Below, piece after piece: positions 7,101 to 15,157 of a stretch of 37,725 bases of DNA. The stretch spans positions 1 to 37,725 of the forward strand of contig CALXHS010000129.1 in assembly GCA_944388165.1 (NCBI GenBank), read 5' to 3'. The position numbers were made by a program, and so were the translations under genes. Positions within the stretch are counted from its first letter, which is position 1; each line of letters begins with the position of its first letter. Under the pieces are notes generated by a model. It saw nothing but the letters and a program-made list of their open reading frames with translations. It had not been told where the DNA came from and did not search any database. The stretch is from an uncultured Gemmiger sp. (lineage in GTDB: Bacteria > Bacillota > Clostridia > Oscillospirales > Ruminococcaceae).

Positions 7101-7964
7101 TTACAGCAGGTCGCGGATGCCTTCGTACACCACAACTGCCACTTCGGGATCGTTCATGGCATACAGATGCACGCCGTCGGCGCCGCCTTCGATGAGGTCG
7201 CGCAGCTGGTTGACGGCATACTCGATGCCCGCCTTGCGCAGAGATTCGGGGTCGTCCTGCCAGCGGGAGATCATGCGGGTGAAGGCGGAAGGCAGGCTGG
7301 CGCTGGACAGGGCCACGGTGCGCTCGATCTGGGAACGGCGCACGATGGGCATGACACCGGCGGACACCGGCAGGGTGACACCGGCGCGGCGGGCCAGGTT
7401 GAGGAAGCGGTAGAACTTGCCGTTATCGAAGAACAGCTGGGTCAGCAGATGGGAAGCGCCGGCCTCCTGCTTCAGGCGCAGGTTTTCCACGTCGGCGTTC
7501 AGGCTGGGGGCTTCGGGGTGGCCTTGGGGATAGCAGGCGGCGTGGATATCAAACTCCGGCTTGGTCTGCCACACAAAGGCGGCCAGGTCGCTGGCGTGCT
7601 TGAAGTCCGGACTTTCGGGCCGGGCGGGGGTGCGGTCGCCCCGCAGGGTGAGCACGTTGCGCACTCCGGCGTTGTCCAGCTCGTCCAGCAGTGCGGCGGC
7701 CTTGGCACGGTCGCTGCCCATGCACAGGATATGGGCCAGGGGCTCCACATCCAGCTCGTTCTTCAGGAAAGAAGCCACTTCCACGGTGGACACGCCGCCC
7801 GCGGAACCGCCCGCGCCGTATGTAACGCTGATGTAGTCCGGGTTGAGGGTCTTCATGGTACGCAGCGCGTCCTTCATCCGCTCAAAGCGCACAGTTTCTT
7901 TGGGCGGGAAGCACTCGATGGAAAACACGCAGGGTTTGCGTTTGAACATCTGGGAAATAAGCAT
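7101..7964 (-). CDS. metF: methylenetetrahydrofolate reductase
   Basis: Reduces 5,10-methylenetetrahydrofolate to 5-methyltetrahydrofolate, the methyl donor for MetH. The 287-residue protein starts MLISQMFKRKPCVFSIECFPPKETVRFERM, where the FSIECFPPKE segment contains the catalytic glutamate. It continues with the family's DYISVTYGAGGS, HILCMGSDRA, NVLTLRGDRTP and LLTQLFFDNGKFYRFL. The ATG at 7964 is preceded by AAAGGAG at 8 bases; an in-frame extension upstream is not conserved. Like many Firmicute versions it is the short, FAD-dependent, single-domain form. It is the first of the three methionine genes, 89 bases after the beta-lactamase-fold gene, with no obvious promoter of its own. Confidence 0.95.
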   Translation of the reverse strand: MLISQMFKRKPCVFSIECFPPKETVRFERMKDALRTMKTLNPDYISVTYGAGGSAGGVSTVEVASFLKNELDVEPLAHILCMGSDRAKAAALLDELDNAGVRNVLTLRGDRTPARPESPDFKHASDLAAFVWQTKPEFDIHAACYPQGHPEAPSLNADVENLRLKQEAGASHLLTQLFFDNGKFYRFLNLARRAGVTLPVSAGVMPIVRRSQIERTVALSSASLPSAFTRMISRWQDDPESLRKAGIEYAVNQLRDLIEGGADGVHLYAMNDPEVAVVVYEGIRDLL

Positions 7965-8053
7965 GATTTCGTTCTCCTTTGCCCCTTGGGGCGAAAATGG
8001 TTCCTGCCCGGCGAAAGGCACGGGTAGGAAGGTGTTTGGTATAACGGCAAAAA

Positions 8054-9070
8054 TCAGGCGGCAGGCGCCTGGGATTCGGCGGTTTCCCCGGCAGTGGTCC
8101 GCACAGACCAGCTGCCGTCCGTCTGACCGGTGATAGTGACGGTGCCCTGTTCATCGGTGCGGTAAACCTCCACACCGTTGTCCGCAAAACGCTGCAGGAC
8201 CTCGGCATGGGGATGGCCATATTCATTGTCCAGACCGCAGCTGATCACAGCCAGCCGGGGCCGCACAGCCCACAGCAAAGTCTGGGTGTTGGAAGTATCG
8301 GAACCATGGTGTCCCGCCTTGAACAGAGTGGAGGCAATGGTCCCGCCAGCGGTGAGCACCAGTTCCTCCTCCGCGTCGGCTTCGGCATCGCCGGTGCACA
8401 GGAAGGAAAATTCTCCCAGCTGGTAGCGAACACACAGGGAAATGTTATTCATGTCCGGCTCTTTGCCGTCCTCCGGCAGAAGACCGGCGTACACCACCGT
8501 GAGGGTACCTTCCCCCACCGTCTGCTGCCAGCCCTGTTCGGCTTGCACGCAGGGGGTGCCGGTGTCTTCGGCGGCCTGCAGAACCTTGGCCAGCATGCCG
8601 CTTTCGGTGTCGGCAGCGGAAAGGTCGGGCAGAAGCAGGGTATCCACCTCAAAGGTTTCCAGAACCTCATCCATACCGCCGATATGGTCGGCGTGGGGAT
8701 GGGTCATGACCACCAGTTCCAGCTTTTCCACGCCCCCGGCGATCAGGTCTTCCACCAGGGTGTCGGCGCTCTGGCCGGTGCCCGCGTCGATGAGACAGTG
8801 GCTGCCGCCGGAGGAAATCAGCACCGAATCCCCCTGCCCCACATCCCAGAAAGTCACGGTGGCTTCCCCCTCCTGCGGGGTCTGGGATACAGGCGCGGTG
8901 GTTTCCAGGCCGAGGGAGTCGTACAGCTGGGACCAGTCAGGCAAAAAGCCCTCTCCCCCATAGGTATCGATGGCCCAGGACCCCACCGCCAGAAGCACGG
9001 CGCAGATCACGCCGATGACCACCGCACGGGTGGAGAGTTCGGCCCTTTGGCCGCCGCCCCGCTTACTCAT
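8054..9070 (-). CDS. membrane-anchored ComEC-like metallo-beta-lactamase-fold hydrolase
   Basis: The 338-residue protein has one N-terminal membrane segment at about 15-35 (AVVIGVICAVLLAVGSWAI), then an extracytoplasmic domain. That domain opens with VTFWDVGQGDSVLI and LIDAGTG and carries the zinc motif THPHADHIGG at about 138-147, followed by FLCTGDAE and FKAGHHGSDTSN. These are the motifs of the C-terminal beta-lactamase domain of ComEC and its stand-alone relatives; the ComEC membrane channel is missing. Homologues are often called ComEC/Rec2-related or competence-like hydrolases, and the substrate, possibly nucleic acid, is not established. Its start overlaps the end of the FtsK gene by 8 bases, so translation is probably coupled. 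Confidence 0.85.
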   Translation of the reverse strand: MSKRGGGQRAELSTRAVVIGVICAVLLAVGSWAIDTYGGEGFLPDWSQLYDSLGLETTAPVSQTPQEGEATVTFWDVGQGDSVLISSGGSHCLIDAGTGQSADTLVEDLIAGGVEKLELVVMTHPHADHIGGMDEVLETFEVDTLLLPDLSAADTESGMLAKVLQAAEDTGTPCVQAEQGWQQTVGEGTLTVVYAGLLPEDGKEPDMNNISLCVRYQLGEFSFLCTGDAEADAEEELVLTAGGTIASTLFKAGHHGSDTSNTQTLLWAVRPRLAVISCGLDNEYGHPHAEVLQRFADNGVEVYRTDEQGTVTITGQTDGSWSVRTTAGETAESQAPAA

Positions 9071-12000
9071 CGTACCCCGCAGAGAGCTTGCGCTCCTGCC
9101 ACTGGGCCATGGTCACCAGGACAGAACGGGGCTTGGCGCCCTCGTAGGGACCGATGACCCCTTCCTGTTCCATCTGGTCCATGATACGGGCGGCGCGGGC
9201 ATAGCCCAGCTTGCAGCGGCGCTGCAGAAGGCTGGTGGATGCCTGCCCCGCTTCGATAACACATTCCACGGCCTGCTCGAACATGGGGTCGCGGGTGTTG
9301 TCGCCTTCGTCGGTGTCGCCGCCCTTGCCGCCCTTTTCGGCCACGGCACGGCGTTCCATCTCGGCGATCATCTCCTCGTCATACTGTTCGGAACTGGTGG
9401 ACTTGATAAAGTTCAGCACCGCGCTGATTTCCTCGTCGGTGACAAAGGTGCCTTGGATACGCACCGGCTTGGCAGCGCCCACAGGCAGGAAGAGCATATC
9501 ACCGTTGCCCAGCAGCTTTTCGGCGCCGCCGGAGTCCAGGATGGTGCGGGAGTCGATCTGGCTGGACACCGCAAAGGCGATGCGGCTGGGGATGTTGGCC
9601 TTGATCAGGCCGGTGATGACGTCCACGCTGGGACGCTGGGTGGCCACGATCAGGTGGATGCCCGCGGCACGGGCTTTCTGGGCAATACGGCAGATGTAGT
9701 CTTCCACCTCTTTGCCCGCCACCATCATCAGGTCGGCCAGCTCGTCGATCACGATGGCGATATAAGGCAGATGCTCCATGCCGGGGTTCTGCTTGGCCAG
9801 TTTGTTGTAGCTCTTGATATCGCGGACGTTATTCTCGGCAAAGAGCTTGTAGCGGCGCTCCATCTCCGCCACCGAAGCGCCCAGGGCACCAGCGGCCTTG
9901 CGGGGCTCGGTGACCACGGGCATGAGCAGATGCGGGATGCCGTTGTACTCGGCCAGTTCCACCACCTTGGGGTCGATGAGGATGAGTTTCACGTCCTCCG
10001 GCCCGGAACGGAACAAAAAGCTGATGATGATGGAGTTGACGCACACCGATTTACCGCTGCCGGTGGAACCGGCAATGAGCAGATGGGGCATCTTGCACAA
10101 ATCACCCACCTGGGCCTGACCGGCAATGTCCTTGCCGAGGGCCATGGTCAGGGGGCTGCGCATGTTGATGTAGCTCTGGGCTTCAAACACACTGCGGATG
10201 TTGACGGTGGTGCGGATCTTGTTGGGCACCTCGATCCCCACGGCGGGCTTGCCGGGGAGGGGGGCTTCAATACGCACGCCGGCGGTGGCCAGGTTCAGGG
10301 CGATATCGTCCGCCAGGCTGGTGATACGGCTGACCTTGATGCCCGCCTGGGGCTGCAGTTCATACCGGGTGACCGAAGGACCGCGGCAGATATCCAGGAT
10401 CTTGGTCTTGACGCCGAAGCTGTCCAGGGTGTTCACCAGGATATCGGCGTTGCGCTTCATTTCCCGCACAGCGCCGCTCTCATCCTCGGGACGGTTGGCG
10501 TTGAAGAGGTTGAGAGAGGGGTAGCAGTAGGGCTGATGCTCCTTCTGCACCATGGACAGGGCCAGGGCTTCTGGGGTGGATTTGGTGATGGGCGCCGGGC
10601 TGGAGATGGGGGCCGAAGCCGAATTGCCCACCTCGGTGCTCACCCGCAGGCGGCCCGTGGGAGCGGGCTGGTTGGCGGGCAGCGGCGCAGACATGGTCGT
10701 CTGGGGCTGGGGTGCGGGGGCGGCACGGCCGGTGAGCAGATCGGACACCGGGATGCCCGCATTCCAGGCAGCCGCAGCGGGATCGACCATTTCATCGTCG
10801 CCCTCGTCAAAGCTGCCGCCCAGGGTGGGAATGGGGTCCGCCGCCGGCTGAGGTGCCGATGCGGGAGCCGGGGCAGGCATCTGGGACAGATCCAGGGTAG
10901 TGGCGAAGGAATCTTCCTGCGCGGGCAGGTCCAGATGCACCTCGGAGGAAACATCCTGCCGTACCGGCGCGGGGGCACTATAAGAGGAAGGCGCGGTGTT
11001 CATGGCGCGGTTGATGAGGGCATCCAGTTCCCCTTCATCCGCCTGCACCACTTCCGGTTCCTCCATGGACTGGGTATCCAGGCGCAGTTCAAAATCATTT
11101 TCCGGTTCCGGGGCCGGCTGGGGCGCGGGAGCCGGGGTGGCTTTTTTCTTGCGGCCCAGCTGTTCCAGAGGGTCCAGGCCAAAGGTGCCGCCCGGGCCGA
11201 TGACCACCTTTTCCAGCGGGTCATGGTTGACGGCATTTTCCAGGGCACGGGTGGAGGCATCCGGGCCCAGGTCCACATCAAAGTCCGGCCGGTAGGCGGG
11301 CTGAGGTGCCACGGGACGGGCCGCAGCTGCCGTCTGCGGGGCTGCTGCCGCTGCGGGGGCAGTCCCCTTGCGGGCTTTTTCCTCCTGTTCCAGGTAAGGG
11401 GCCACGTCAAAAGCGGGATGCTGGGCAGGCTGAGGCTGGTGCGGCAGGGTGCCGGTGAGGTTTTCCAGCGGTTCCTCCTCCGGGGACTGGCCGAACAGCT
11501 GGGTGTCGTAGGCGGTGGCCTCGGCACGGCGGGCCGCCTGGCTGTCTTCGTACTTCTGTATGGTCTGGGCAATAAAACGCACCACATCGGCGGGGGTCAG
11601 GGCGAAGAACACCATCAGCCCCATGGCAAAGAGCAGGAGCATGACGATGTTGGCGCCGGGACGACCGAACAGGGCGAGCAACAGCGCACCTGCACTGCCC
11701 AGCACACCGCCAGACCAGAACCGGGTATACCCCCAGTTGAAAAGCATCTTGATGATATCCCACGCGGTGGATTCATGCACCGCAAACTTGGAGAACACCA
11801 CCGGCACGCTGGCGCCCACCACGCCCATCAGGACCATCTTGGCCACAAAGATCCCCACCCGGTAGCCGGACGCCACCAGGTAAGCCAGATACAGCAAAAA
11901 CGGGCCGAGAATATAGGTCATGATGCCGAATACGCCGAACAGAGCGTTGCGCATGCTCAGCCAGAAATCCTGCCCACGCACCAGAACCAGAGCAATGACC

Positions 12001-12221
12001 AGCACGCCCAGACCCGCCAGCAGGACGCTGCGGCCCAAGTACTGGGTCTCAGCCCGGCGCTGTGCCCGCCGCGAGGGCTGCTTGCGCGCCGAGGAGGACG
12101 AGGACTTGCTCTTTCCCCCGCTGCTGCGGGAACTGCTTTTACTCTTGCTCTTGGACGAACCGGATGAGCGGGAGGACGAGGACGAACGATATGTGGATTT
12201 GCCTGACCTTGAACTTGCCAT
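9063..12221 (-). CDS. ftsK: DNA translocase FtsK/SpoIIIE
   Basis: ATP-driven DNA pump that clears chromosomes from the division or sporulation septum. Of 1052 residues, the first 45 are a Ser/Lys/Arg-rich cytoplasmic tail. About four membrane segments follow between 65 and 200, then a long Pro/Ala/Gln-rich linker to about 560. The motor has Walker A AGSTGSGKS at about 715-725, IDELADLMM as Walker B, and IVATQRPSVDVITGLIKANIP. The C-terminal winged-helix gamma domain (from about 985: DPMFEQAVECVIEAGQASTSLLQRR) reads polar DNA sequences. The ATG at 12221 has GAGGAG 9 bases upstream. The gene follows tepA, an arrangement shared with Bacillus spoIIIE. Sequence does not settle whether it serves sporulation or division. 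Confidence 0.95.
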   Translation of the reverse strand: MASSRSGKSTYRSSSSSRSSGSSKSKSKSSSRSSGGKSKSSSSSARKQPSRRAQRRAETQYLGRSVLLAGLGVLVIALVLVRGQDFWLSMRNALFGVFGIMTYILGPFLLYLAYLVASGYRVGIFVAKMVLMGVVGASVPVVFSKFAVHESTAWDIIKMLFNWGYTRFWSGGVLGSAGALLLALFGRPGANIVMLLLFAMGLMVFFALTPADVVRFIAQTIQKYEDSQAARRAEATAYDTQLFGQSPEEEPLENLTGTLPHQPQPAQHPAFDVAPYLEQEEKARKGTAPAAAAAPQTAAAARPVAPQPAYRPDFDVDLGPDASTRALENAVNHDPLEKVVIGPGGTFGLDPLEQLGRKKKATPAPAPQPAPEPENDFELRLDTQSMEEPEVVQADEGELDALINRAMNTAPSSYSAPAPVRQDVSSEVHLDLPAQEDSFATTLDLSQMPAPAPASAPQPAADPIPTLGGSFDEGDDEMVDPAAAAWNAGIPVSDLLTGRAAPAPQPQTTMSAPLPANQPAPTGRLRVSTEVGNSASAPISSPAPITKSTPEALALSMVQKEHQPYCYPSLNLFNANRPEDESGAVREMKRNADILVNTLDSFGVKTKILDICRGPSVTRYELQPQAGIKVSRITSLADDIALNLATAGVRIEAPLPGKPAVGIEVPNKIRTTVNIRSVFEAQSYINMRSPLTMALGKDIAGQAQVGDLCKMPHLLIAGSTGSGKSVCVNSIIISFLFRSGPEDVKLILIDPKVVELAEYNGIPHLLMPVVTEPRKAAGALGASVAEMERRYKLFAENNVRDIKSYNKLAKQNPGMEHLPYIAIVIDELADLMMVAGKEVEDYICRIAQKARAAGIHLIVATQRPSVDVITGLIKANIPSRIAFAVSSQIDSRTILDSGGAEKLLGNGDMLFLPVGAAKPVRIQGTFVTDEEISAVLNFIKSTSSEQYDEEMIAEMERRAVAEKGGKGGDTDEGDNTRDPMFEQAVECVIEAGQASTSLLQRRCKLGYARAARIMDQMEQEGVIGPYEGAKPRSVLVTMAQWQERKLSAGYDE

Positions 12222-12256
12222 CTTACCAAACTCCTCTATGTATTAGGTAATGCTCT

Positions 12257-12284
12257 TCTTAAAGGACCGGGTCCACGCCCGGTC
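12257..12284 (-). other. stem-loop in the ftsK leader
   Basis: GACCGGG-cgtgga-CCCGGTC followed by CTTTAAG on the minus strand lies between the ftsK promoter and its start. A second small hairpin, GGGGCAG-T-TTGCCCC, lies at about 12331-12345. The first resembles a weak terminator and could attenuate ftsK or simply shape the leader. Confidence 0.4.
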
Positions 12285-12359
12285 TGCCGCCTGCATTTTT
12301 CGCGCGGCACCGCTGTAAAATATGTAATGGGGCAAACTGCCCCTTATAGCATATAGGCT

Positions 12360-12388
12360 ATTTTAACACGAAACCGCCTGCTTGTAAA
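12360..12388 (-). promoter_or_regulatory. candidate promoter for ftsK
   Basis: On the minus strand TTTACA (12388-12383), a 17-base spacer and TAAAAT (12365-12360). It lies just after the tepA stop, giving a leader of about 130 bases before ftsK. Confidence 0.55.
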
Positions 12389-12404
12389 ACCCCCGAAGGC
12401 ATTT

Positions 12405-13130
12405 TTACCTCTTGTCTTGCTCCTCACCGGAGGGAGATTTTCCCGATTCGATCTCCTTATAAAGGTAACGCAGAGCATCGTCCAGTCCGCCCAACGAGTC
12501 AATGAGACCTTCTTCCACCGCCTGTTCCCCGTTGAGCACCGTGCCCATATCCATGACCAGTTCGCCGGTGTTGTGCATCAGCTGGGTGAAGCGCTTGGCG
12601 GAGATAGAAGAATGTCCCGCCACAAAACCCACAATGCGCTCCTGCATCTGCTCAAAATACCGCAGGGTCTGGGGCACACCCAGCACCATGCCGGAATGGC
12701 GCACCGGATGCACCGTCATGGTGGCGGTGGGCACGATGAAGCTGTGCCGCGCCGACACCGCCAACGGGATACCGATGGAATGTCCGCCCCCCAGCACCAG
12801 GGTAGCGCTGGGTTTGCTGACCCCGGCGATGAGTTCCGCCAGCGCCAGCCCGGCTTCCACATCCCCACCCACCGTGTTCAGAATGACCAGCAGCCCTTCG
12901 ATGGATGGGTCCTCCTGGATATCCACCAGCAGCGGGATGACATGCTCGTATTTGGTGGTCTTCTGGTTGTCGGGGGCGATGGTATGCCCTTCGATGGTGC
13001 CCACCACAGTCAGGCAATGGATGGCATGGCGCCCCCGGGTGGCTTCGATGATGCCTTCCTCAGTGATCAGGTCATGTTTGAGGCGGGCCTGGTCCGCCGG
13101 TTCGGCGGGATTTGCGGTTCTGGTTTTCAC
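12405..13130 (-). CDS. tepA: ClpP-fold serine protease, TepA type
   Basis: Cytoplasmic protease of the ClpP/crotonase fold, related to Bacillus TepA, which was linked to protein export and spore processes. The 241-residue protein has the family core HVIPLLVDIQEDPSIEGLLVILNTVGGDVEAGLALAELIAG. The presumed nucleophile is the serine in GGGHSIGIPLA, and the candidate histidine lies in TMTVHPVR. The GTG at 13130 is chosen because AAAGGGG lies 9 bases upstream; a longer reading to 13199 has no conserved sequence. It is immediately upstream of the FtsK/SpoIIIE gene, as in Bacillus, and divergent from rex. The acidic/basic C-terminal tail (SGKSPSGEEQDKR) is likely disordered. Confidence 0.88.
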   Translation of the reverse strand: MKTRTANPAEPADQARLKHDLITEEGIIEATRGRHAIHCLTVVGTIEGHTIAPDNQKTTKYEHVIPLLVDIQEDPSIEGLLVILNTVGGDVEAGLALAELIAGVSKPSATLVLGGGHSIGIPLAVSARHSFIVPTATMTVHPVRHSGMVLGVPQTLRYFEQMQERIVGFVAGHSSISAKRFTQLMHNTGELVMDMGTVLNGEQAVEEGLIDSLGGLDDALRYLYKEIESGKSPSGEEQDKR

Positions 13131-13253
13131 AAAACATTTCCCCTTTCCTTGGCTTTTGACCGTTTTTTGTCCGCATACAGTATGGCCTGCGCTGCGCACA
13201 AATATTTTTCTTACGCTGCAAGGCCCAATGTTTTGTGCCTGTTAGATAAAAAT

Positions 13254-13282
13254 TTGACAATCTAAGGGAAATACATTATACT
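13254..13282 (+). promoter_or_regulatory. promoter of rex
   Basis: TTGACA (13254-13259), a 17-base spacer and TATACT (13277-13282), about 60 bases before rex. The match to the sigma-A consensus is nearly perfect. Confidence 0.82.
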
Positions 13283-13298
13283 TTTTACATAGATTTAC

Positions 13299-13326
13299 CA
13301 GGGCACCGTGCTGTGCCCTGATTTTT
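13299..13326 (+). terminator. terminator-like hairpin in the rex leader
   Basis: CAGGGCAC-cgtgct-GTGCCCTG followed by ATTTTT lies between the rex promoter and the rex ribosome-binding site. It has the form of an intrinsic terminator, so part of the transcription may stop before rex. Confidence 0.5.
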
Positions 13327-13341
13327 AGGGGGCGTATGACA

Positions 13342-13983
13342 ATGGCCACACAGAACAAAGCCTCCCTGCCGGTGATCAAGCGGTTGCCGAAATACTACCG
13401 CTATCTGAACAATCTGGCGGCGGAGGGCCGTGACAAGATCTCTTCCAGCGAACTGGCGCGGATGATGGGCACCACGGCCAGCCAGGTGCGGCAAGACTTC
13501 AACTGTTTCGGCGGATTCGGGCAGCAGGGCATCGGATATAAGGTGGATGTGCTTCTGGCCGAAATCAGCAAACTCCTGTTTGGCGACGGTGAGCTGCTGC
13601 CCACCATCCTCATCGGTGCGGGTCGTCTGGGTACTGCCGTGTCCAGCTTCATCTCCCGGGACACCAACGGCTATCGCCTGCTGGCCGTCTTCGATATCAA
13701 CCCTGACCTCATCGGCAAAGAGATGGCTGGGGTGCCCATCCATGCACTGGATGAGCTGGAAGCCTTCTGCGCCGAGCACAAGCCCGTGGTGGCGGTGCTG
13801 TGCGTACCCCGCCAGAGTGCCACCGAACTTTCGGGCGAACTGGTGCGGCTGGGCATCCAGGGTTTCTGGAACTTCAGCCACTATGACCTTTCGGTGGAGT
13901 ATCCCGGAGTGACGGTGGAGAACGTCCATCTGGGCGACAGCCTGATGAGCCTGGGATACCGTCTGCGCAACCGGGAAGAATAA
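13342..13983 (+). CDS. rex: redox-sensing transcriptional repressor Rex
   Basis: Rex senses the NADH/NAD+ ratio and represses fermentation and respiratory genes when NADH is low. The 213-residue protein has an N-terminal winged helix (VIKRLPKYYRYL, ISSSELARMMGTTASQVRQDFNCFGGFGQQGIGY) and a Rossmann domain starting ILIGAGRLGTAV (about 96-107). Further family segments are AVFDINPDLIG and the C-terminal swapped-helix part VENVHLGDSLMSLGYRLRN. The ATG at 13342 is preferred because AGGGGG lies 9 bases upstream; the ATG two codons earlier is too close to it. The gene is transcribed alone, between a consensus promoter and a strong terminator. I found no clear Rex operator at its own promoter. Confidence 0.96.
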   Translation: MATQNKASLPVIKRLPKYYRYLNNLAAEGRDKISSSELARMMGTTASQVRQDFNCFGGFGQQGIGYKVDVLLAEISKLLFGDGELLPTILIGAGRLGTAVSSFISRDTNGYRLLAVFDINPDLIGKEMAGVPIHALDELEAFCAEHKPVVAVLCVPRQSATELSGELVRLGIQGFWNFSHYDLSVEYPGVTVENVHLGDSLMSLGYRLRNREE

Positions 13984-14005
13984 ACCAACATCACCGCGGA
14001 AATAC

Positions 14006-14034
14006 GGGCGCGGCCGAAACGCCGCGCCCTTTTT
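14006..14034 (+). terminator. intrinsic terminator of rex
   Basis: GGGCGCGGC-cgaaac-GCCGCGCCC followed by five T. Nine perfect GC-rich pairs, 22 bases after the rex stop codon. Confidence 0.88.
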
Positions 14035-14077
14035 CGGTCCTTTATCCGGGCCGTGACCGTGAACGGAGAGTTTGAGT

Positions 14078-14683
14078 ATGGCAAAACTGTATTTTCGCTA
14101 CGGCGCCATGAACAGCGGCAAAACCACCGCCCTGCTGCAGGTGGCTTTCAACTACAAAGAGCGTGGCATGCGGGTGCTGATCCTGAAAGCCAGCATCGAC
14201 ACCAAGGGCGGCGACCACATTGTTTCCCGCCTGGGTGTAAGCTGTAAAGTAGATAAACTTGTCACCCCGGAAATGCACATTCTGGACGAAGTCCGTGCCG
14301 ACACCGAGGCCCACGGCAAGCCTGCCTGCGTGCTGTGTGACGAAAGCCAGTTCTTTACCCCCGCCCAGGCGGAGCAGCTGTTTCTGGTAACGGTAGACCT
14401 GGGCATTCCGGTGATCTGCTACGGCCTGCGCGCCGATTTCATGATGCGGGGGTTCCCCGGTTCCACCCGCCTGCTGGAGCTGGCCCATTCCATCGAGGAG
14501 ATGAAGACCATCTGCGCCTGCGGCCGCAAGGCCATGTGCAACGGCCGCAAGGTCAACGGTCAGTTCGTGTTTGAAGGGGCCCAGGTAGCCATCGACACGG
14601 TGGACAACGTGGAATACGAAAGCCTGTGCCCCCAGTGCTGGTACCGGGAATACCGTGCGTTTCTCAAACGGACCCACACGTAA
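14078..14683 (+). CDS. tdk: thymidine kinase (type II)
   Basis: Phosphorylates thymidine to dTMP in pyrimidine salvage. The 201-residue protein has the P-loop GAMNSGKT (9-16), the catalytic DESQFF segment, YGLRADFMMRGFPGS, and a Cys4 zinc site: C-A-C-G and then C-P-Q-C near the end. These are the marks of the tetrameric, human-TK1-like family. The ATG at 14078 follows GGAGAG at 7 bases. It sits between the rex terminator and its own terminator, so it is probably a single-gene unit; a promoter in the 40-base gap is not obvious. Confidence 0.96.
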   Translation: MAKLYFRYGAMNSGKTTALLQVAFNYKERGMRVLILKASIDTKGGDHIVSRLGVSCKVDKLVTPEMHILDEVRADTEAHGKPACVLCDESQFFTPAQAEQLFLVTVDLGIPVICYGLRADFMMRGFPGSTRLLELAHSIEEMKTICACGRKAMCNGRKVNGQFVFEGAQVAIDTVDNVEYESLCPQCWYREYRAFLKRTHT

Positions 14684-14711
14684 AGCTCCTTTCTTTCATC
14701 CTCATACGCGC

Positions 14712-14749
14712 AGCCCCCGATGTGCAAAATATGCGCACCGGGGGCTTTC
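14712..14749 (+). terminator. intrinsic terminator of tdk
   Basis: GCCCCCG-a-TGTGC pairs with GCGCA-c-CGGGGGC around a small AT-rich loop, followed by TTTCTTT, about 30 bases after the tdk stop. Confidence 0.8.
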
Positions 14750-15157
14750 TTTGCGCTTATGCGCATTTCTTGCGCGCGCTTTCGCAACTACGCATGTATT
14801 TTGCTCTTTGGTGCAATCATTGCTATTAGCACAAGAATTATAACATTTTGACGCATTTTATCCAAATTGTCCGCTCCATTTTATGTATTTTTCCTTTTGC
14901 TATTTTTGTTTCACTTTTGAACACCTTGGTTTTTCATGTCATTTTGCACAATGACTGATATATTTAATCGTCAATTTTGACAGTCGCTCCAATTTTCGTT
15001 TGCAAACATAGGCAAATAATGCACGTTTTTTATCTGTGGGAACAGAATCGAGTATTTTTTTGCGTCAAAACTTTTGCTATTATAGTATCCGTTGGGTAGG
15101 TCGCGGGGCGTTCCCCCGCACCTGTATTGATGATTTTATCACTAGGAGGACAAAACA
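14750..15157. other. AT-rich intergenic control region before the pectin importer
   Basis: About 400 bases without a gene. The stretch from about 14800 to 15090 is markedly AT-rich against GC-rich neighbours. It holds the 9-mer TTTGCAAAC at 14999-15007, two copies of CTTTTGCTATT (14894-14904 and 15071-15081), and a GCGGGG-cgtt-CCCCGC hairpin at about 15102-15118 in the leader. I see no tRNA, riboswitch core or long open frame with coding character in it. Confidence 0.6.
15058..15086 (+). promoter_or_regulatory. possible promoter of the ABC importer operon
   Basis: TTTTGC, 17 bases, TATAGT (15081-15086), or TTTTTT with TATTAT (15078-15083). Either -35 is weak, as expected for a promoter that needs an activator. 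The resulting leader would be about 65 bases. Confidence 0.4.

Noticed and set aside
8970..12167. Very long open frames antisense to ftsK, and similar ones opposite metH (3956-6520) and the MBOAT/SGNH genes (34180-36603).
   Set aside because: They mirror GC-rich codon use of the real genes, have His/Gly-rich low-complexity translations, no family motifs and no ribosome-binding sites.
13235..13262. Rex operator at the rex promoter (TGTTA...TGACA).
   Set aside because: The half-sites are too far apart and too imperfect compared with TTGTTAA-N4-TTAACAA.
15071..15084. A 14-base match to the SRP RNA -10 region; on the minus strand it reads TATAATAGCAAAAG and could be an antisense promoter.
   Set aside because: No -35 lies 16-18 bases upstream on that strand, so it is probably coincidence in AT-rich DNA.
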